Assembly: GCA_029204225.1 (NCBI GenBank)
Contig: CM055110.1
Span: forward strand, 40,316,923 to 40,380,922
Source: Diphasiastrum complanatum
Lineage: Eukaryota; Streptophyta; Lycopodiopsida; Lycopodiales; Lycopodiaceae
Reading direction: 5' to 3'
DNA length: 64,000 bases
Part shown: piece after piece, positions 1-11,294 of the stretch
Layout of the letters: the number at the start of each line of letters is the position of its first letter
How positions within the stretch are numbered: position 1 is the stretch's first letter
Notes under the pieces: generated by a model
Told to the model about the DNA's origin: nothing
Databases searched by the model: none
What the model saw: only the letters and a program-made list of their open reading frames with translations
Translations under genes and position numbers: made by a program

Positions 1-1697
1 GATGACCTCCTCAGCCAGCAGTTTTCGTACCCCATGCTAGATGTTGCCCCTCCACCAGTGCACCCCACCTATGCTGCTGCACCCATCCCTGCCAGTGCAT
101 CCCACTCTCCCCATTCCACGCCTACAGCCGATGCATCCACCAGCGCCCAGCCTGTCGCGTCATCGTCCATTCCCGTCACGGTTGGTGCACCGTGCTGGAG
201 GTCCACCACCCGTCGCCCACCAAGGAGAGCCCTTGTGCAGCAGACCATTCGTGGCGCGCATCAGCCGCACATGGACAGAGAGGCCACACAGGCCGTGGCC
301 AGTCTGATTTACGAGCTGAACTTGCCCTTTGCCATCACCGACTCTGAGCCCTTCAGAAGGGCCTTCCGCCTTGCACAGTCTGTCAGCCCTAGCTGGAGAG
401 TCCCTAGTTCAGAGGTTGTCCGCACACACATGCTGAGGGATAGGGTCGAGTCCTTGTCTGATTTACGAGCTGAACTTGCCCTTTGCCATCACTGACTCTG
501 AGCCCTTCAGAAGGGCCTTCCGCCTTGCACAGTCTGTCAGCCCTAGCTGGAGAGTCCCTAGTTCAGAGGTTGTCCGCACACACATGCTGAGGGATAGGGT
601 CGAGTTCCTTCCCTTCCCATCCGGATGACCTCCTCAGCCAGCAGTTTTCGTACCCCATGCTAGATGGTGCCCCTCCACCAGTGCACCCCACCTATGCTGC
701 TGCACCCATCCCTGCCAGTGCATCCCACTCTCCCCATTCCACGCCTACAGCCGATGCATCCACCAGCGCCCAGCCTGTCGCGTCATCGTCCATTCCCGTC
801 ACGGTTGGTGCACCGTGCTGGAGGTCCACCACCCGTCGCCCACCAAGGAGAGCCCTTGTGCAGCAGACCATTCGTGGCGCGCATCAGCCGCACATGGACA
901 GAGAGGCCACACAGGCCGTGGCCAGTCTGATTTACGAGCTGAACTTGCCCTTTGCCATCACCGACTCTGAGCCCTTCAGAAGGGCCTTCCGCCTTGCACA
1001 GTCTGTCAGCCCTAGCTGGAGAGTCCCTAGTTCAGAGGTTGTCCGCACACACATGCTGAGGGATAGGGTCGAGTCCTTGTCTGATTTACGAGCTGAACTT
1101 GCCCTTTGCCATCACTGACTCTGAGCCCTTCAGAAGGGCCTTCCGCCTTGCACAGTCTGTCAGCCCTAGCTGGAGAGTCCCTAGTTCAGAGGTTGTCCGC
1201 ACACACATGCTGAGGGATAGGGTCGAGTTCCTTCCCTTCCCATCCGGATGACCTCCTCAGCCAGCAGTTTTCGTACCCCATGCTAGATGTTGCCCCTCCA
1301 CCAGTGCACCCCACCTATGCTGCTGCACCCATCCCTGCCAGTGCATCCCACTCTCCCCATTCCACGCCTACAGCCGATGCATCCACCAGCGCCCAGCCTG
1401 TCGCGTCATCGTCCATTCCCGTCACGGTTGGTGCACCGTGCTGGAGGTCCACCACCCGTCGCCCACCAAGGAGAGCCCTTGTGCAGCAGACCATTCGTGG
1501 CGCGCATCAGCCGCACATGGACAGAGAGGCCACACAGGCCGTGGCCAGTCTGATTTACGAGCTGAACTTGCCCTTTGCCATCACCGACTCTGAGCCCTTC
1601 AGAAGGGCCTTCCGCCTTGCACAGTCTGTCAGCCCTAGCTGGAGAGTCCCTAGTTCAGAGGTTGTCCGCACACACATGCTGAGGGATAGGGTCGAGT
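1..1697 (+). repeat. 623-bp tandem repeat within the 5' exon of a hAT transposase gene
   Basis: Units begin at 1, 624 and 1247. The first two are complete, and the third runs on into the rest of the transposase gene at about 1698. Copies are almost identical by eye; one visible difference is GATGTTGCC versus GATGGTGCC just after the start codon (near 43 and 666). Inside each of the first two units a block of about 150 bp is itself duplicated (303-456 and 457-604; offset 154). The third unit has only one copy of that block before continuing. The near-identity means either a recent duplication or an assembly artefact. The left edge is outside the window. Confidence 0.92.
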
Positions 1698-4600
1698 CCT
1701 TGTCTAGAGAGATGGAGCCTCTACGTCGGCACTGGGCCACTTACGGTTGCAGCATTATGTCCGATGGCTGGACTGATGTCAGGAGGAGGCCGATCCTCAA
1801 CATACTGGTCTCCAGCTGCATGGGCACACAGTTTTTGAGGGCAGTGGATTGCAGCAGGGGGGGGAGAGTCATATCTGTAGAGTTCATGTTTGATGTCATC
1901 AGGTCTTCCATCCTAGCCATAGGCCCACAGCATGTCGTCACGGTGGTGACGGACAATGCCACGAACTGCATTCAGATGGGTGTAAAGGAGAGGCCGAGTT
2001 CCCTCATATTGTTCATACCCCCTGTGCAGCCCACGGCATAGACCTTCTGATGGGGGACATTGGAGCACTTCCCTGGGTTAGAGCCATCGTCCGGGAGGCC
2101 CTCTTCCTGGTGACTTTTGTCACCAGAAAGAGGCGTGTTCTTGCCATGTTCTGGGTGTTCAACCATCTGGACCTCCGTAAGCCAGCCCCCACGCGCTTTG
2201 CATTCGACTTGGTGGTCATCGACCGTTTGATCAGGTGCAGGGCCCAGCTTCTATAGATGGTTGCCAGTGATCTTTGGGGTGCCAGTACATTTCCGCACAC
2301 TGAGGATGGGGAGCACTTTTCTTCCACGGTGAGGGGAGACCAGTTCTGGAGGGATGCACAGACATTGTTAGGATTGCTTCGACCACTCTACATTGTGCTC
2401 CGCATGGCTGACAGCGAGGAGTCGACACTTGGACTGGTGTATGAGCTCATGGACCGAATTGGACAGTTCCTGCAGCTGCCCATCTTGCAGCCAGAGAGGT
2501 AAGCGGTACAGTGTTGCAATTGACCTTTATCTTTTCAGTACTTGCTAGTTTGTTTTTCTGTCAATGTTAAGCTTTTTCGTAATGCCCTAAACCACATGCC
2601 CCTGACCTGCAGGATGACAGAGCTGAAGTTCATATGGGAGACGCGGTGGAACTACTTCCACAGGAGTATCCACAGCGTTGCACACATGCTGCATCCCCTC
2701 TTCCTCTCTCCGACACAGATCGCAGACAGGGAGCTCGAGGCCGATTGGCTTCAGTACATTCAGAGGGTGGGTCCACACATAGGTTTGGATCCTATCAGGC
2801 TCATGGAGGAGCTCGCTGCATTTCGTTTCGGCATGGGCACATTCGGCCACCCGGCTGCCTAGGATCCAGAGAGGAGGCAGCTACCCATTACCTGGTGGAC
2901 CATGTTCGGTAGCACATACCCATCTATACAGCGTCTTGCACTGCGTGTCCTTTCTCAGGTATGCATCTCATTTTATCCTCCATTTTTTGTGTTTCGTTGA
3001 AGTTCCACCTCTGCCACAATGTGCTGAAGTATTTCAATGCACGCACCACAGGACTGTGCTTCCTCCATGTGTGCGTAATTGGAGCACATGGGCACTCATT
3101 CACACGAGGAGAAGAAACCGGTTGTCAGTGAGTCAGTTGGAGCGGTTGGTGTTCTGTAGCACCAACGCACGTCTCGCCAGGAGGCTTCCGACCATTATGA
3201 GCGCATTGCAGGTGATAAGCTAATCTTTCATAGCATGTTGGTTGACTCCTGGTATGTTGGTTTCATTTCTTGATAAAGTTGTCTCTCTGACATGCAAATT
3301 TTAAACCTTGCAGACGAAGATATCCGATTTGGAGCGCCAGGTTGACTTGCCTACGGACAACACCCATCCCATGCCTGCAGATGACCTGGGCACACAGTTG
3401 ATGGCAGAGAGAGAGAGGGAGCTTGCCGAGATGAGAGAGAGAGAGCTTGGGCTTGAGCACAGAGAGCCCCCATTGTATGAGGCAGATGAGCCAGTGTCAG
3501 AGGATGAGCATGATGAGGATGAGCCCATTCGGGTTGTGTTTGCCAGACCAGAGAGGGATGAGGCAGATTATACAGGTGCAGGGCACACGCCACGGGCAGG
3601 GGTCACAGGTGCATCACGTGGCAGAGGTGGACACATGGCACAGGTTATACCGGCAGACAGGCAGGGCACACAAGGGGGGGCAGTGGCATACCTACCTATG
3701 TCGACATGATGGAGGAGGCTCTTGATAGAGGGCAGAGTGGTTTAGATGCTGGTCCCGCAGATGTTTGGATGCGTGCAGCACAGAGTCATGGCCGTTACTA
3801 CGACAGCACACCAGAGGAGGCACCTGATGACTTTCATTGCACATATTGGGAGGCCATGCAGGGTCTACAGGGTGCACATGAGGCACGGGATGAGGCTTGG
3901 GTTGATTCAGGGGTTGGTGCACAGGATGATTCAGAGGTCGGTGCACAGGATGATTTAGAGGCTGGTGCACAGGATGAGTCCCAGAGCCCAGAGCATTTGT
4001 ATTCAGATGCCCAGCTAGCCGACTTGGTTGCCACATTGGATTCAGAGGCCCAGCAGATGCCAAGTGTCAGGGCGCCCCCATCATCTCTTGCCAGCATGCC
4101 ATACACAGAGTCTCAGCCAGAGCAGTTGCATGAGGTGCCTACAGTTCCTCCAGCTCCTCAGAGGGTGTATGTGCGTCGCACAGCTCCTCCAGTGCCACCG
4201 ATGCCATTTAGGCCTACATCCCCTCCATCGTCATCCACTTCTCAGCACCAGGTCTCCATGGCAGGCCACCATCTGTGCCCAGGTTTTCTCTTGCAGCGCC
4301 CACATCCACAGTGGCTCCTCCAGTGGCAGCACCCACGTCACATCCTCCTCCTTTGGCAGCACCCAGGATGTACCAGTACCGGCCACCACAGCGCCCCTTT
4401 CAGTACATATCGCCACTGTACTCGCCTCCTGCACAGCCAGTTCCTCCACCTGCAGCAGCCCCACGGGCACACACTCCACGAGCTCATCCTCCTCGCTCAG
4501 TTGCACAGGGACTTCCCTCATTTCCTTCCCTATCCCAGCCGGCCTCAGCTTGGCCCCAGCCTAGCCAGCCAGGTGATTTCCATGGGGGTGACGAGGCATT

Positions 4601-4874
4601 GACAGCTCCTCTTGTCCGCAAGAGACCAGGCAGGCCCAAGGGTGCACGGAACAAGAAAGGCAAGGCACAGAAATCGCCAGGGAGGAGAGGACGACCACGC
4701 AGGGCTCTAGGTACAGGTAGAGGTGCAGTATCACAGCCAGTTGGAGCAGGTGTTGTTGGTTTGGCCTGCTTGGGGGCTGATGCAGAGGCTGATTGGGAGG
4801 ATGAGGATGACGAGTCTTCCCCCTCGGATACACAGCCCATGCCAGTTCCAGACAGGCAAAGATATCGGCTGTGA
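1280..4874 (+). pseudogene. hAT-family (DUF659) transposase with C-terminal AT-hooks, decayed
   Basis: A plant hAT-type transposase normally cuts and joins its own element in the nucleus. The first exon (1280 on) gives a Pro/Ser-rich N terminus, then a DUF659-like region (SDGWTDVRRRPILN, VTDNATNC). Near 1980 the frame shifts, and similarity continues (PHIVHTPCAAHGIDLL) to an in-frame TAG at 2254. An intron at 2499-2612 (GT..AG) rejoins PER to MTELKFIWETRWNY. A TAG at 2860 precedes the dimerisation-type motif TWWTMFGS. Introns at about 2959-3051 and 3212-3313 lead to RNWSTWALIH and an acidic Glu/Asp-rich exon. A frameshift in a G-run near 3675, and another near 4270, lead to a Pro-rich tail with AT-hooks RPGRPKGARNKK and GRRGRPRRA, ending at 4874. 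Several breaks make activity unlikely. Family assignment is solid; exon edges are by eye. Confidence 0.8.
3901..3984 (+). repeat. 27-bp / 9-residue minisatellite in the hAT tail
   Basis: Three imperfect units encode variants of D-S-x-V-G-A-Q-D (GVGAQDDSE, EVGAQDDLE, EAGAQDE) within the acidic part of the hAT protein. The copies are in frame, so the expansion did not itself break the reading frame. Confidence 0.75.
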
Positions 4875-5460
4875 GAGTCAGCTCGGGGCCCTGAGTTGTC
4901 TCTAGAGCATTCGTTTGAGTCAGAGCCAGAGCATTGATTGTGGCTCTGTTGTATGCGTTTCAGTAGTTTGTCTCTAGCAGACGGTCTACCATTGTACTCA
5001 GATGATTTTGCACATTATATACAGTGTTTGGCCTACATTATTTGCTGCACATTGTGCGTATGTCGCTCTGTACATGTGATGCTTTATTTTATGTCGAAGA
5101 ATTCTATGTGCGTGTCTGAATCCTATTTTCATTTAATTTTGTTTGAAGTGAATGCTAGCTTCACATATATGCACCTACATCATGAGCACAACAATGACCC
5201 CTACACCCCAAACGACATTTCATAAACACATGTAATACATCTGCATTTAAAAAAATTACAAACATTGCATCTTACATGACCAGGCTCGCGTTGCACAAAA
5301 AACAACTATGTATATATTCAACCGTTGTATCAGGATAACATCACATATACTGTCATTTTTTTAAGCAGCCATCTAGTTATTTGCTGCACCATAAACTGCC
5401 GAAAACTACATAGCAACAGTCCGCCACATACGGCTGGACCTCATCTATTCTAAACATCTC
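4875..5460. other. gene-free 3' flank of the hAT gene
   Basis: A+T-richer than the coding part upstream. I see no supported gene here. It probably represents the 3' untranslated or terminal part of the hAT element; no terminal inverted repeat could be recognised. Confidence 0.4.
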
Positions 5461-5661
5461 TCACTGATCCTCCACCGACTCCTCGCCCTCGTCTGGTGCA
5501 TTGTTTTGTCGCTCTTGCTCTGCCTCCCGGTTAGCCCGAGCTGCCTCCTGGTTAGCCCGACGTCTGGCCGCCCTTTCCCTGACCATGATGAGCTGCCGTC
5601 GTGTGAAATTCATTCTGATCTGCTCATCCATATCCAGCTCGACAGCGGGGACAGGACCCAC
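5461..5661 (-). CDS. small Arg/Glu-rich coiled-coil ORF, unidentified
   Basis: A 66-residue frame reads on the minus strand. Its middle is rich in Arg, Ala, Glu and Gln (RERAARRRANQEAARANREA), which predicts a charged helix or coiled coil, and it ends in an acidic tail. It lies about 600 bp beyond the hAT gene, on the opposite strand. It could be the 3' exon of a second element-encoded protein, because the upstream minus-strand sequence (5690-5860) is also Arg/Glu-rich but in another frame. I do not recognise a family, and the small size means it may be chance. Confidence 0.25.
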   Translation of the reverse strand: MGPVPAVELDMDEQIRMNFTRRQLIMVRERAARRRANQEAARANREAEQERQNNAPDEGEESVEDQ

Positions 5662-6299
5662 AACGGCGACGGTGGCTCCGGTTCCGAATTTCTCTGTCGA
5701 GTTTGTCGCAACATCTCTCAGATATCTGCCTCTTGCTTTCGATGCCTCTCGTTGTGCCTTCGGATATCTTCCTCAAGCTTCCTCCTGGCTTCGCCCTCGG
5801 GCTTCGGTGGTATGCGCTCTGCCATCTCGATCGACCTTCTCCTCACAGCACCCTGGTCCTTGAACACCCTCTCACAGCACCCTGGCTCTCAAACAGCCTG
5901 TCACCGGCTCTCGCTTGCTCTCTCACTGTCTATCACTAGCTCTCTCACAGCCTCTGAAAATGCTGACCACAATGGCATTGTGAGTGCCTATTTATCCCCA
6001 CAGCCTGATCGGCCATGTGGATCCCCATCATCCCTCCATGTGCCTCTGTACCTGCCCCCATGTGATGCTCCCCCTTGTGTTGGTCTCCCATTGGGCCCAT
6101 GGTCTGCTCACCCACAATGCCCATGTGCCTCTGTACTCTGTACATGTGATGCTACTCCCTTGTGTTGGTCTCCCATTGGCCCCTCGGTCTGCTCACTCGC
6201 AGTGCCCATGTGCCACTGCAACAGTCCCCTGCATCATGTACTGTACCTTCTTTTTTTACACCCTAAACTCCCTTTTTTTGCTTTTTTTTGTCCTTTTTT
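5662..6299. other. C/T-rich stretch with imperfect internal duplications, no supported gene
   Basis: Two related segments near 6030-6110 and 6125-6200 repeat the pattern TGTGATGCT..CCCTTGTGTTGGTCTCCCATTGG. Open frames here are compositional and overlap on both strands, so I call no gene. Confidence 0.4.
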
Positions 6300-6380
6300 T
6301 GGTAGTTAATATGCAAAAATTAAATATTAAAAATATTAAAAAATAAAAAAAATATTAAAAAATAAAAAAAAATATTAAAA
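6238..6380. repeat. poly-T and AAATATT low-complexity tract
   Basis: Runs of T (6248-6300) pass into repeated AAATATT/AAAAATATTAAAA units (6310-6378). This is simple A/T sequence and immediately precedes the GGTACC array. Confidence 0.8.
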
Positions 6381-6610
6381 ATGGTACCGCCCTGGTACCG
6401 CGGATCCCAGGGCGGTGCCGTACCGGCGGTACCACTGATATGGTACCGGCGGTACCATACCAGCGGTACCACGAGGTACTATGATACATACATACATGTA
6501 TATATATATATACCAAAGTACCCCACGACACAAGTGCTGTGGGGTCCAGGTGCCGTACCACGACATACGTGCCATGGGGTCTAGGTGCCGTACCACGGCA
6601 TGGTACGGGG
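6379..6610. repeat. GGTACC-rich palindromic array
   Basis: The motif GGTACC or TACCGG/CCGGTA recurs many times (for example GGTACCGCC, CCGGCGGTACC, GGTACCATACC), so both strands read alike and many overlapping hairpins are possible. A TATATATA core sits at 6497-6512, and the GTGCCGTACCACG motif recurs at about 6551 and 6586. No coding potential is credible. Confidence 0.8.
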
Positions 6611-6665
6611 CCTATTTTTTTTTTTTTTTGGTTTTCTCACTAAAAATTACTTAAAAAAAAAAACA

Positions 6666-6733
6666 GGTGCCGTGGGTGCCGTGGAACTGAAGTTCCATGG
6701 CACATGTACGGCACCCACGACACCTGGAACTTT
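6666..6733. repeat. inverted repeat (GGTGCCGT... / ...ACGGCACC)
   Basis: The arm GGTGCCGTGGGTGCCGTGGAAC near 6666 is mirrored by CATGTACGGCACCCACGACACC near 6711-6732, around a GAACTGAAGTTCC centre. It is built from the same GTGCCGT words as the adjacent GGTACC array. Confidence 0.7.
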
Positions 6734-6789
6734 GATATATACATATACATGTATATGTATCAGACATGAGGGTCTGGGTTGGGCGTGGC

Positions 6790-6900
6790 CATTTCGCGTC
6801 CGCGTCCGACCCCCGGGCGCGCCCATTTGTTTTTTATTTATTTTTTTGTTTTGGGCTAGACGCGTCCAGCGGGTCGGGCGCGCCCATTTTTTTTTAATTT
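6790..6900. repeat. GGGCGCGCCCATTTTT duplicated G/C-rich motif
   Basis: GGGCGCGCCCATTTG followed by a T-rich run appears near 6815, and GGGCGCGCCCATTTTTTTT near 6877, separated by CGCGTCCAGCGGGTC. This is an imperfect direct repeat with strong CpG content, unlike its A/T-rich surroundings. Confidence 0.65.
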
Positions 6901-7119
6901 TTTTGCTTTTTGGGGCTGGATGCGTCAGTGAACGCGTCTAGTGTCCCGACGCAGGTTCACTCCCATGGCTATGTATGCAATGGAGGCATGGTGCACTATA
7001 TTAATGATAGATTAGGCTAGCTTTTCGCATGTCTAGGTCTCTATGTTGTCACAGATGTACGTGGCAACCCCTTTGTTCCACATTGGATTATCTTGGCCAA
7101 GTTTATTGTGCGGCAGTGT

Positions 7120-7220
7120 TTCCTTGAAACGCATTTCGAAAGCTGAAACGCGTTCGAAATGGAACGTACGAAACAACCTTGTTTCGAAACGACGTTTCAC
7201 TGTTCGAAACGACTGTTGGA
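7120..7220. repeat. TTCGAAACG / CGTTTCGAA motif cluster
   Basis: The block contains GAAACGCATTTCGAAAG, GAAACGCGTTCGAAAT, GTTTCGAAACGACGTTTC and GTTCGAAACGACTG, so one short palindromic word recurs about every 20-30 bp. A related block occurs at 13566-13632. Clustered short subterminal words are known in hAT elements, and both blocks lie downstream of hAT coding remnants. The link to hAT ends is inference. Confidence 0.6.
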
Positions 7221-7509
7221 AAAAAGCAAATTTTTTTGCGATACAGCACGGGCCCAAGGGATGTCTATTTTCACTAAGCCCGAGAGAGAAAGAGAGAGAA
7301 AGAAAGAAAGAAAGAAAGCTTTATTAATGTCTTTTCCATGCCAAAAGGCGTATAAGACTAGTAAATGTACATGTCAAGTATGTGGTAACCATAGAAGCGT
7401 ATGAAACGTCTCCAAAACAGTAACAAAGTAGCAATCTAGAGCTAAAGCTCTAAACTGAAATAGATGTGATGCTATTAGAAACATGTGGGAGCATGTATAC
7501 TGCTAACAG

Positions 7510-8568
7510 TCATGAGTGAGATATGACGCTATCATCTAGTCCTGTCCTGCTGGTGCTGATGATATAGAAGGATGTAATACGGCCTGTGGCATGAAGGGCC
7601 ACTGGTGGTCTCTGACGTCGTCTGAGAGGATGAAGAGGTCTCCTCGTGATAGGTCGAGTAGCTCGTGCTGCAACATGGGTATGTGTGGGACGCTGTCTCT
7701 GGTCTCTGTGGGCAAGTAGGTCATCATCATCATCGTCACCGTCATCAAAACGTCCTCTCCTCCTGGAGAAGAAAGAAGTGATCTGAGGCTGAGAAACCTG
7801 ACTCGGCTGGGCTATCTGATACAAATCCTGTCGTAGTATAAACATCTCTCGTATCATGAGTGCCGCGCATCGGGAATCCTCATAAGCTATGAGCGATCGT
7901 AAGGTGACAGGTGTGTCTCGGAACAAACAGTGGTATCTCCTTCTGATCTCGTAATATACCGGGCACCTAAAGATAAAGTGCTCCTCTGACTCCACCTCCT
8001 CTAAAGAGCATAACTGGCAAATCCGCTCCTCTCTCGGGGTACCCTGGAATCTACCAGTCTCAATAGCCAACTGATGTGATGATACGCGGAGCTGTCCCAA
8101 TGTAAATCTGAGGCAATGTGATAGTCTCGAGTCCAAATAATGCGGTAAGACCGGGACCCCTGCTATGTCAAGCTCAATAAAATGAGTCCAGTAGTAGCCG
8201 GGTTTCACCCCAAGCTGTCGCCCCCAAGTACGGTCGAGGTATGCCCGATATAAGATGCGCCTGATATACTGATGAGTACCTGAGGGGAGCTCTGTAATTG
8301 AGATACCAAATGACTCAAGGAGGAAATGGGATGCCTGAGAGAACCACGATAGTCGATAGCCCTGGTCATGAAGAAAGTGTGAGGAGACCAGTGCTGTCTG
8401 TGTATATCTCATATCCTCATCGGGCAGAGCCTGGATTCTCTGAATGTATGTGATAAGCTGGAACGCGACATATATTTGAATGGGTGGAACAGCAAACTTT
8501 GCAAGAAGGATCTCATGTGGAACCGAGGGCTTCGCCCGAATCATACGGGCTAACATGGTGGTCTGCAA
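7510..8568 (-). CDS. LINE ORF2 C-terminal region with CCHC-type motif
   Basis: A 352-residue frame ends the LINE. It is mainly helical and contains a zinc-binding-like cluster CQLCSLEEVESEEHFIFRCPVYY (Cys-x2-Cys...His-x4-Cys), the type that follows RT in many plant and algal LINEs (zf-RVT-like). It is followed by an acidic/Arg-rich linker (FFSRRRGRFDDGDDDDDD). The same domain is present in copy 2 at 15032-14544 with few changes. It starts in mid-domain because of an upstream frameshift. Confidence 0.75.
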   Translation of the reverse strand: MQTTMLARMIRAKPSVPHEILLAKFAVPPIQIYVAFQLITYIQRIQALPDEDMRYTQTALVSSHFLHDQGYRLSWFSQASHFLLESFGISITELPSGTHQYIRRILYRAYLDRTWGRQLGVKPGYYWTHFIELDIAGVPVLPHYLDSRLSHCLRFTLGQLRVSSHQLAIETGRFQGTPREERICQLCSLEEVESEEHFIFRCPVYYEIRRRYHCLFRDTPVTLRSLIAYEDSRCAALMIREMFILRQDLYQIAQPSQVSQPQITSFFSRRRGRFDDGDDDDDDLLAHRDQRQRPTHTHVAARATRPITRRPLHPLRRRQRPPVALHATGRITSFYIISTSRTGLDDSVISHS

Positions 8569-9347
8569 TCGTGAAATGCTGGCCCAATGTGATGAAGGGA
8601 GGCCGGTGCACCATGTGTCTGCTGCATATAAGGCTGTGGGGGTGACAATAGTATCAAAGTGCGAACATCTCGGATGAGCTTCCTGAAACAGAACCGCTCA
8701 AGCTGAACAAGAGAAGAATGCCCCTTCCCAAGTCGGGTGGTGGCAGCTTGCCGCATGCTGAAGGTAGGACCAGAGAAGAGTATCCCCAAATAGTTATAAG
8801 AGGAAACTACCTCTAAGGCCTGTCCATCTAGGATGAGCTCCTGGCGCTGCATGAAGGCTCGAGAAGTGTTGAAGACCATAACCTTGGTCTTCGCAGTGTT
8901 CACCCCCAACCCCCATCTGGTACAAAATCCCTGTCAACAATCCAGCTGCCTCTGCAAACCCTCTCTGGTCGGGGATACTAGTACTACATCATCCGCATAA
9001 AGGAGAATAACAATTAGAATGGTGCCAAGTCTACAGCCACCCCCGCCACACTGTGAGATGACTCGCTCTAACTCATCAATATACAATCCAAAGAGAACCG
9101 GTGAAAGAGAGCACCCCTGTTTCACCCCAATGGTGCTCCAAATGTGATCAGATAAGCCACTGCTATGTCGGAAACATCCCAAGAGCTTCTCATAAAGAGC
9201 CATCACTGCTAAAACAATATCTGTGGAGAAACCAAGGTCACGAAGTCTCTGAATGAGCAGGGAGTGTGGTACAGAATCGAAGGCCTTCCTGAAATCTACA
9301 AAACAGCAGTAAACCCTCTCTTTCCTGTACTTAGCTTCCTCGATCAA
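8550..9347 (-). pseudogene. LINE ORF2 middle part: reverse transcriptase with YADD
   Basis: The frame continues from the endonuclease/RT part after one stop. It shows CCFVDFRKAFDSVPH (RT motif with first Asp), GVKQGCSLSPVLFGLYIDELE, and LLYADDVVLVSP (catalytic YADD). A stop after QRQLDC and then the frame at 8909-8550 (VNTAKTKVMVFN, NYLGILFSG) carry the end of the RT thumb region. These are the standard non-LTR RT blocks in the correct order, with frame breaks. Confidence 0.82.
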
Positions 9348-9389
9348 GGCTCGAAGTGTAAAAATATGGTCAGTGGTAGAATAATGAGA

Positions 9390-11072
9390 TCAGAAACCTG
9401 CCTGCCCCAATGCATGTAATCTCCGAGCTTCCGCCTCTGAACTCACTGCAGACTGGAGTATGGTACCATAGAGCTTCGTGAGAACATGTCCGATCATGAT
9501 GGTGCGGTAATTACCAGGGATCATGGGATCACCATTTTTATGAATAGGGTGGATGATGTTGGTGCACCAGGATGAGGGGAAACCAGAGACAACGGCGGAA
9601 TTGAGGAGAGTGGCTAGTATGGGAGCAAGGAGGTCGGAAGCATGGGTTAGGAGTTCAGATTCAAGGTCTTCGATATCTCTTGCTTTATGGGACTTCATTC
9701 TCTTGATGGCTGTAAGTACCATGTCAGATGTGAAGAAGGTGAACTCAGAGGGGCGTGGGGAGATAGAGATGGGTGCGTCAGTGGGTATGGTATATAGTTT
9801 GGTAGCGTATTCGGTCCATATGTGAAGGTCATCCAGGAGGGGTGGTGGAGCACGAGGGATAAACTCACGCCAAAAGGCGCCTGAAGAGGAACTGAAGAGA
9901 AGATCAACAAGACGCGTTCCTTCGGAGTCATCATATATACGCTTTTTTCGGCGGAGTGTGCGACGGTAAGAGCGCCTGGAGGAGTGGAGGAGATGAGGAT
10001 CGTGAGTGCGGGCATGGGGGACAAGCTGACGAAGAGAGCGACATTCAACATCATACCACGGGGGGTGTGGGGGTCGTATCGATGAGGAGCGGGTGCCTCT
10101 GCTTTTATGGGGTTTAGATGGAAAAGCAAGGGAAGCAGCGGTATGAAGAGAAGTGCTAAGAAAGGCAGCTTGAGTCTCGACTGTACTATCGCGAGGGAAG
10201 GAATGGAGCAATGAGGTTAGGAACTCCTGGTAAACTGGTGTAAAGAGAGAACTGAATGTATACTTGGGTGCCCGTGTAAGCAGGGGGTGTGAGGATGGTT
10301 GGGGAGGTGGGAGGCGGCCGATAGCGAAGGAGAGAAAGGAATGATCAGAGAGAGTGGTGGGAGATACATGAAAATCAGATATGAGAGGTATGGAAGATGG
10401 TGATCCCATGAGATAATCCACAACACTATGTCCACCACTGTGAGGGTGACAAGTATAACTGCCAGATTTTGGCCAACAAGTTAGGCCATTGTAAATGGCT
10501 AACTCATGGGCCTCTCCAAATTGCAATAAATGCTCACCGTAAGGGGTAGTAGGTCCCAAGCTGTCCTCTAAAATCCTGGTAACTCCCATATCATCGCTGT
10601 CAAGGGCATGAACGCGGAGCTGGTCCGTGATGTCATAGAACTCTGACTGTCGTGAAGAGGTTCGGGCATTAAAATCTCCAATGAGGAGAATATGCCCCCG
10701 CTCTGCGAATCTGATGATATCAGGCGATAAATCAAGGTAGGGTGAACCTGTGCCCTCAGCAAAGGACGAAGACTCTGGAGAAAAATAACAGGCCGCCACA
10801 AAGAGGTCCCTGTCCAACCCAATATCCTGCCCAGTAATATGAATCCATATATACCGTGCATGCTCGTCGTGTCTGATGAACTCAATGCTCGGATGAAGAG
10901 ACTCTCTGTATAAACATGCAATACCTCCGGATCCACGACCGCTAGCTGATCTAGTCTCAAGTCTGTACACGGAATCCCATCTGTATCCTAGAAAAATAGG
11001 TAATCCTCTCTCCTGACTCTCATGAGTCTCCATAAAGAGCAGCAAATCTCTGTCAGTGATGAAATCGATCAA
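9390..11072 (-). pseudogene. LINE ORF2 N-terminal part: APE-type endonuclease and RT start
   Basis: A 560-residue frame. The N-terminal half is an apurinic-endonuclease-like domain that nicks target DNA for target-primed reverse transcription. Visible motifs are FMETHESQERGLP, LIGDFNARTS (catalytic Asp/Asn) and TLSDHSFLSFAI (Ser-Asp-His). The C-terminal half enters the RT domain with NYRTIMIGHVLTKLYG and ends at QAGF, where an in-frame stop interrupts. The domain's first residues (RIGVWNCDGLHS-like) lie upstream, near 11130, in another frame, so the N terminus is also shifted. Homologous pieces recur in copy 2. Confidence 0.8.
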
Positions 11073-11294
11073 GTCGCTAGCAATGGAGGATGAGTGTAAA
11101 CCATCACAGTTCCATACTCCAATCCGGAGATGGTGTGGGTTGGGCCCCGGGGCACTCCCAAACCCGGGGACCCCAAATCCCTAGCACTGGGAGCTGTTAG
11201 GTGCGCTGTCAAGAAAACGCACTCGTCCATCTCGGTAAATGACTCGTCTGCCAGACTCACGGGCTGCCTGAAAGGCCTTACGCCTCTCCTCTAC

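Noticed and set aside
2013-2428. Minus-strand open frames over the hAT gene
   Set aside because: They are antisense shadows of the transposase, which has clear DUF659 and dimerisation motifs on the plus strand.
6355-6596. Open frames across the GGTACC array
   Set aside because: The array is palindromic, so frames are open on both strands by composition; no protein is credible.
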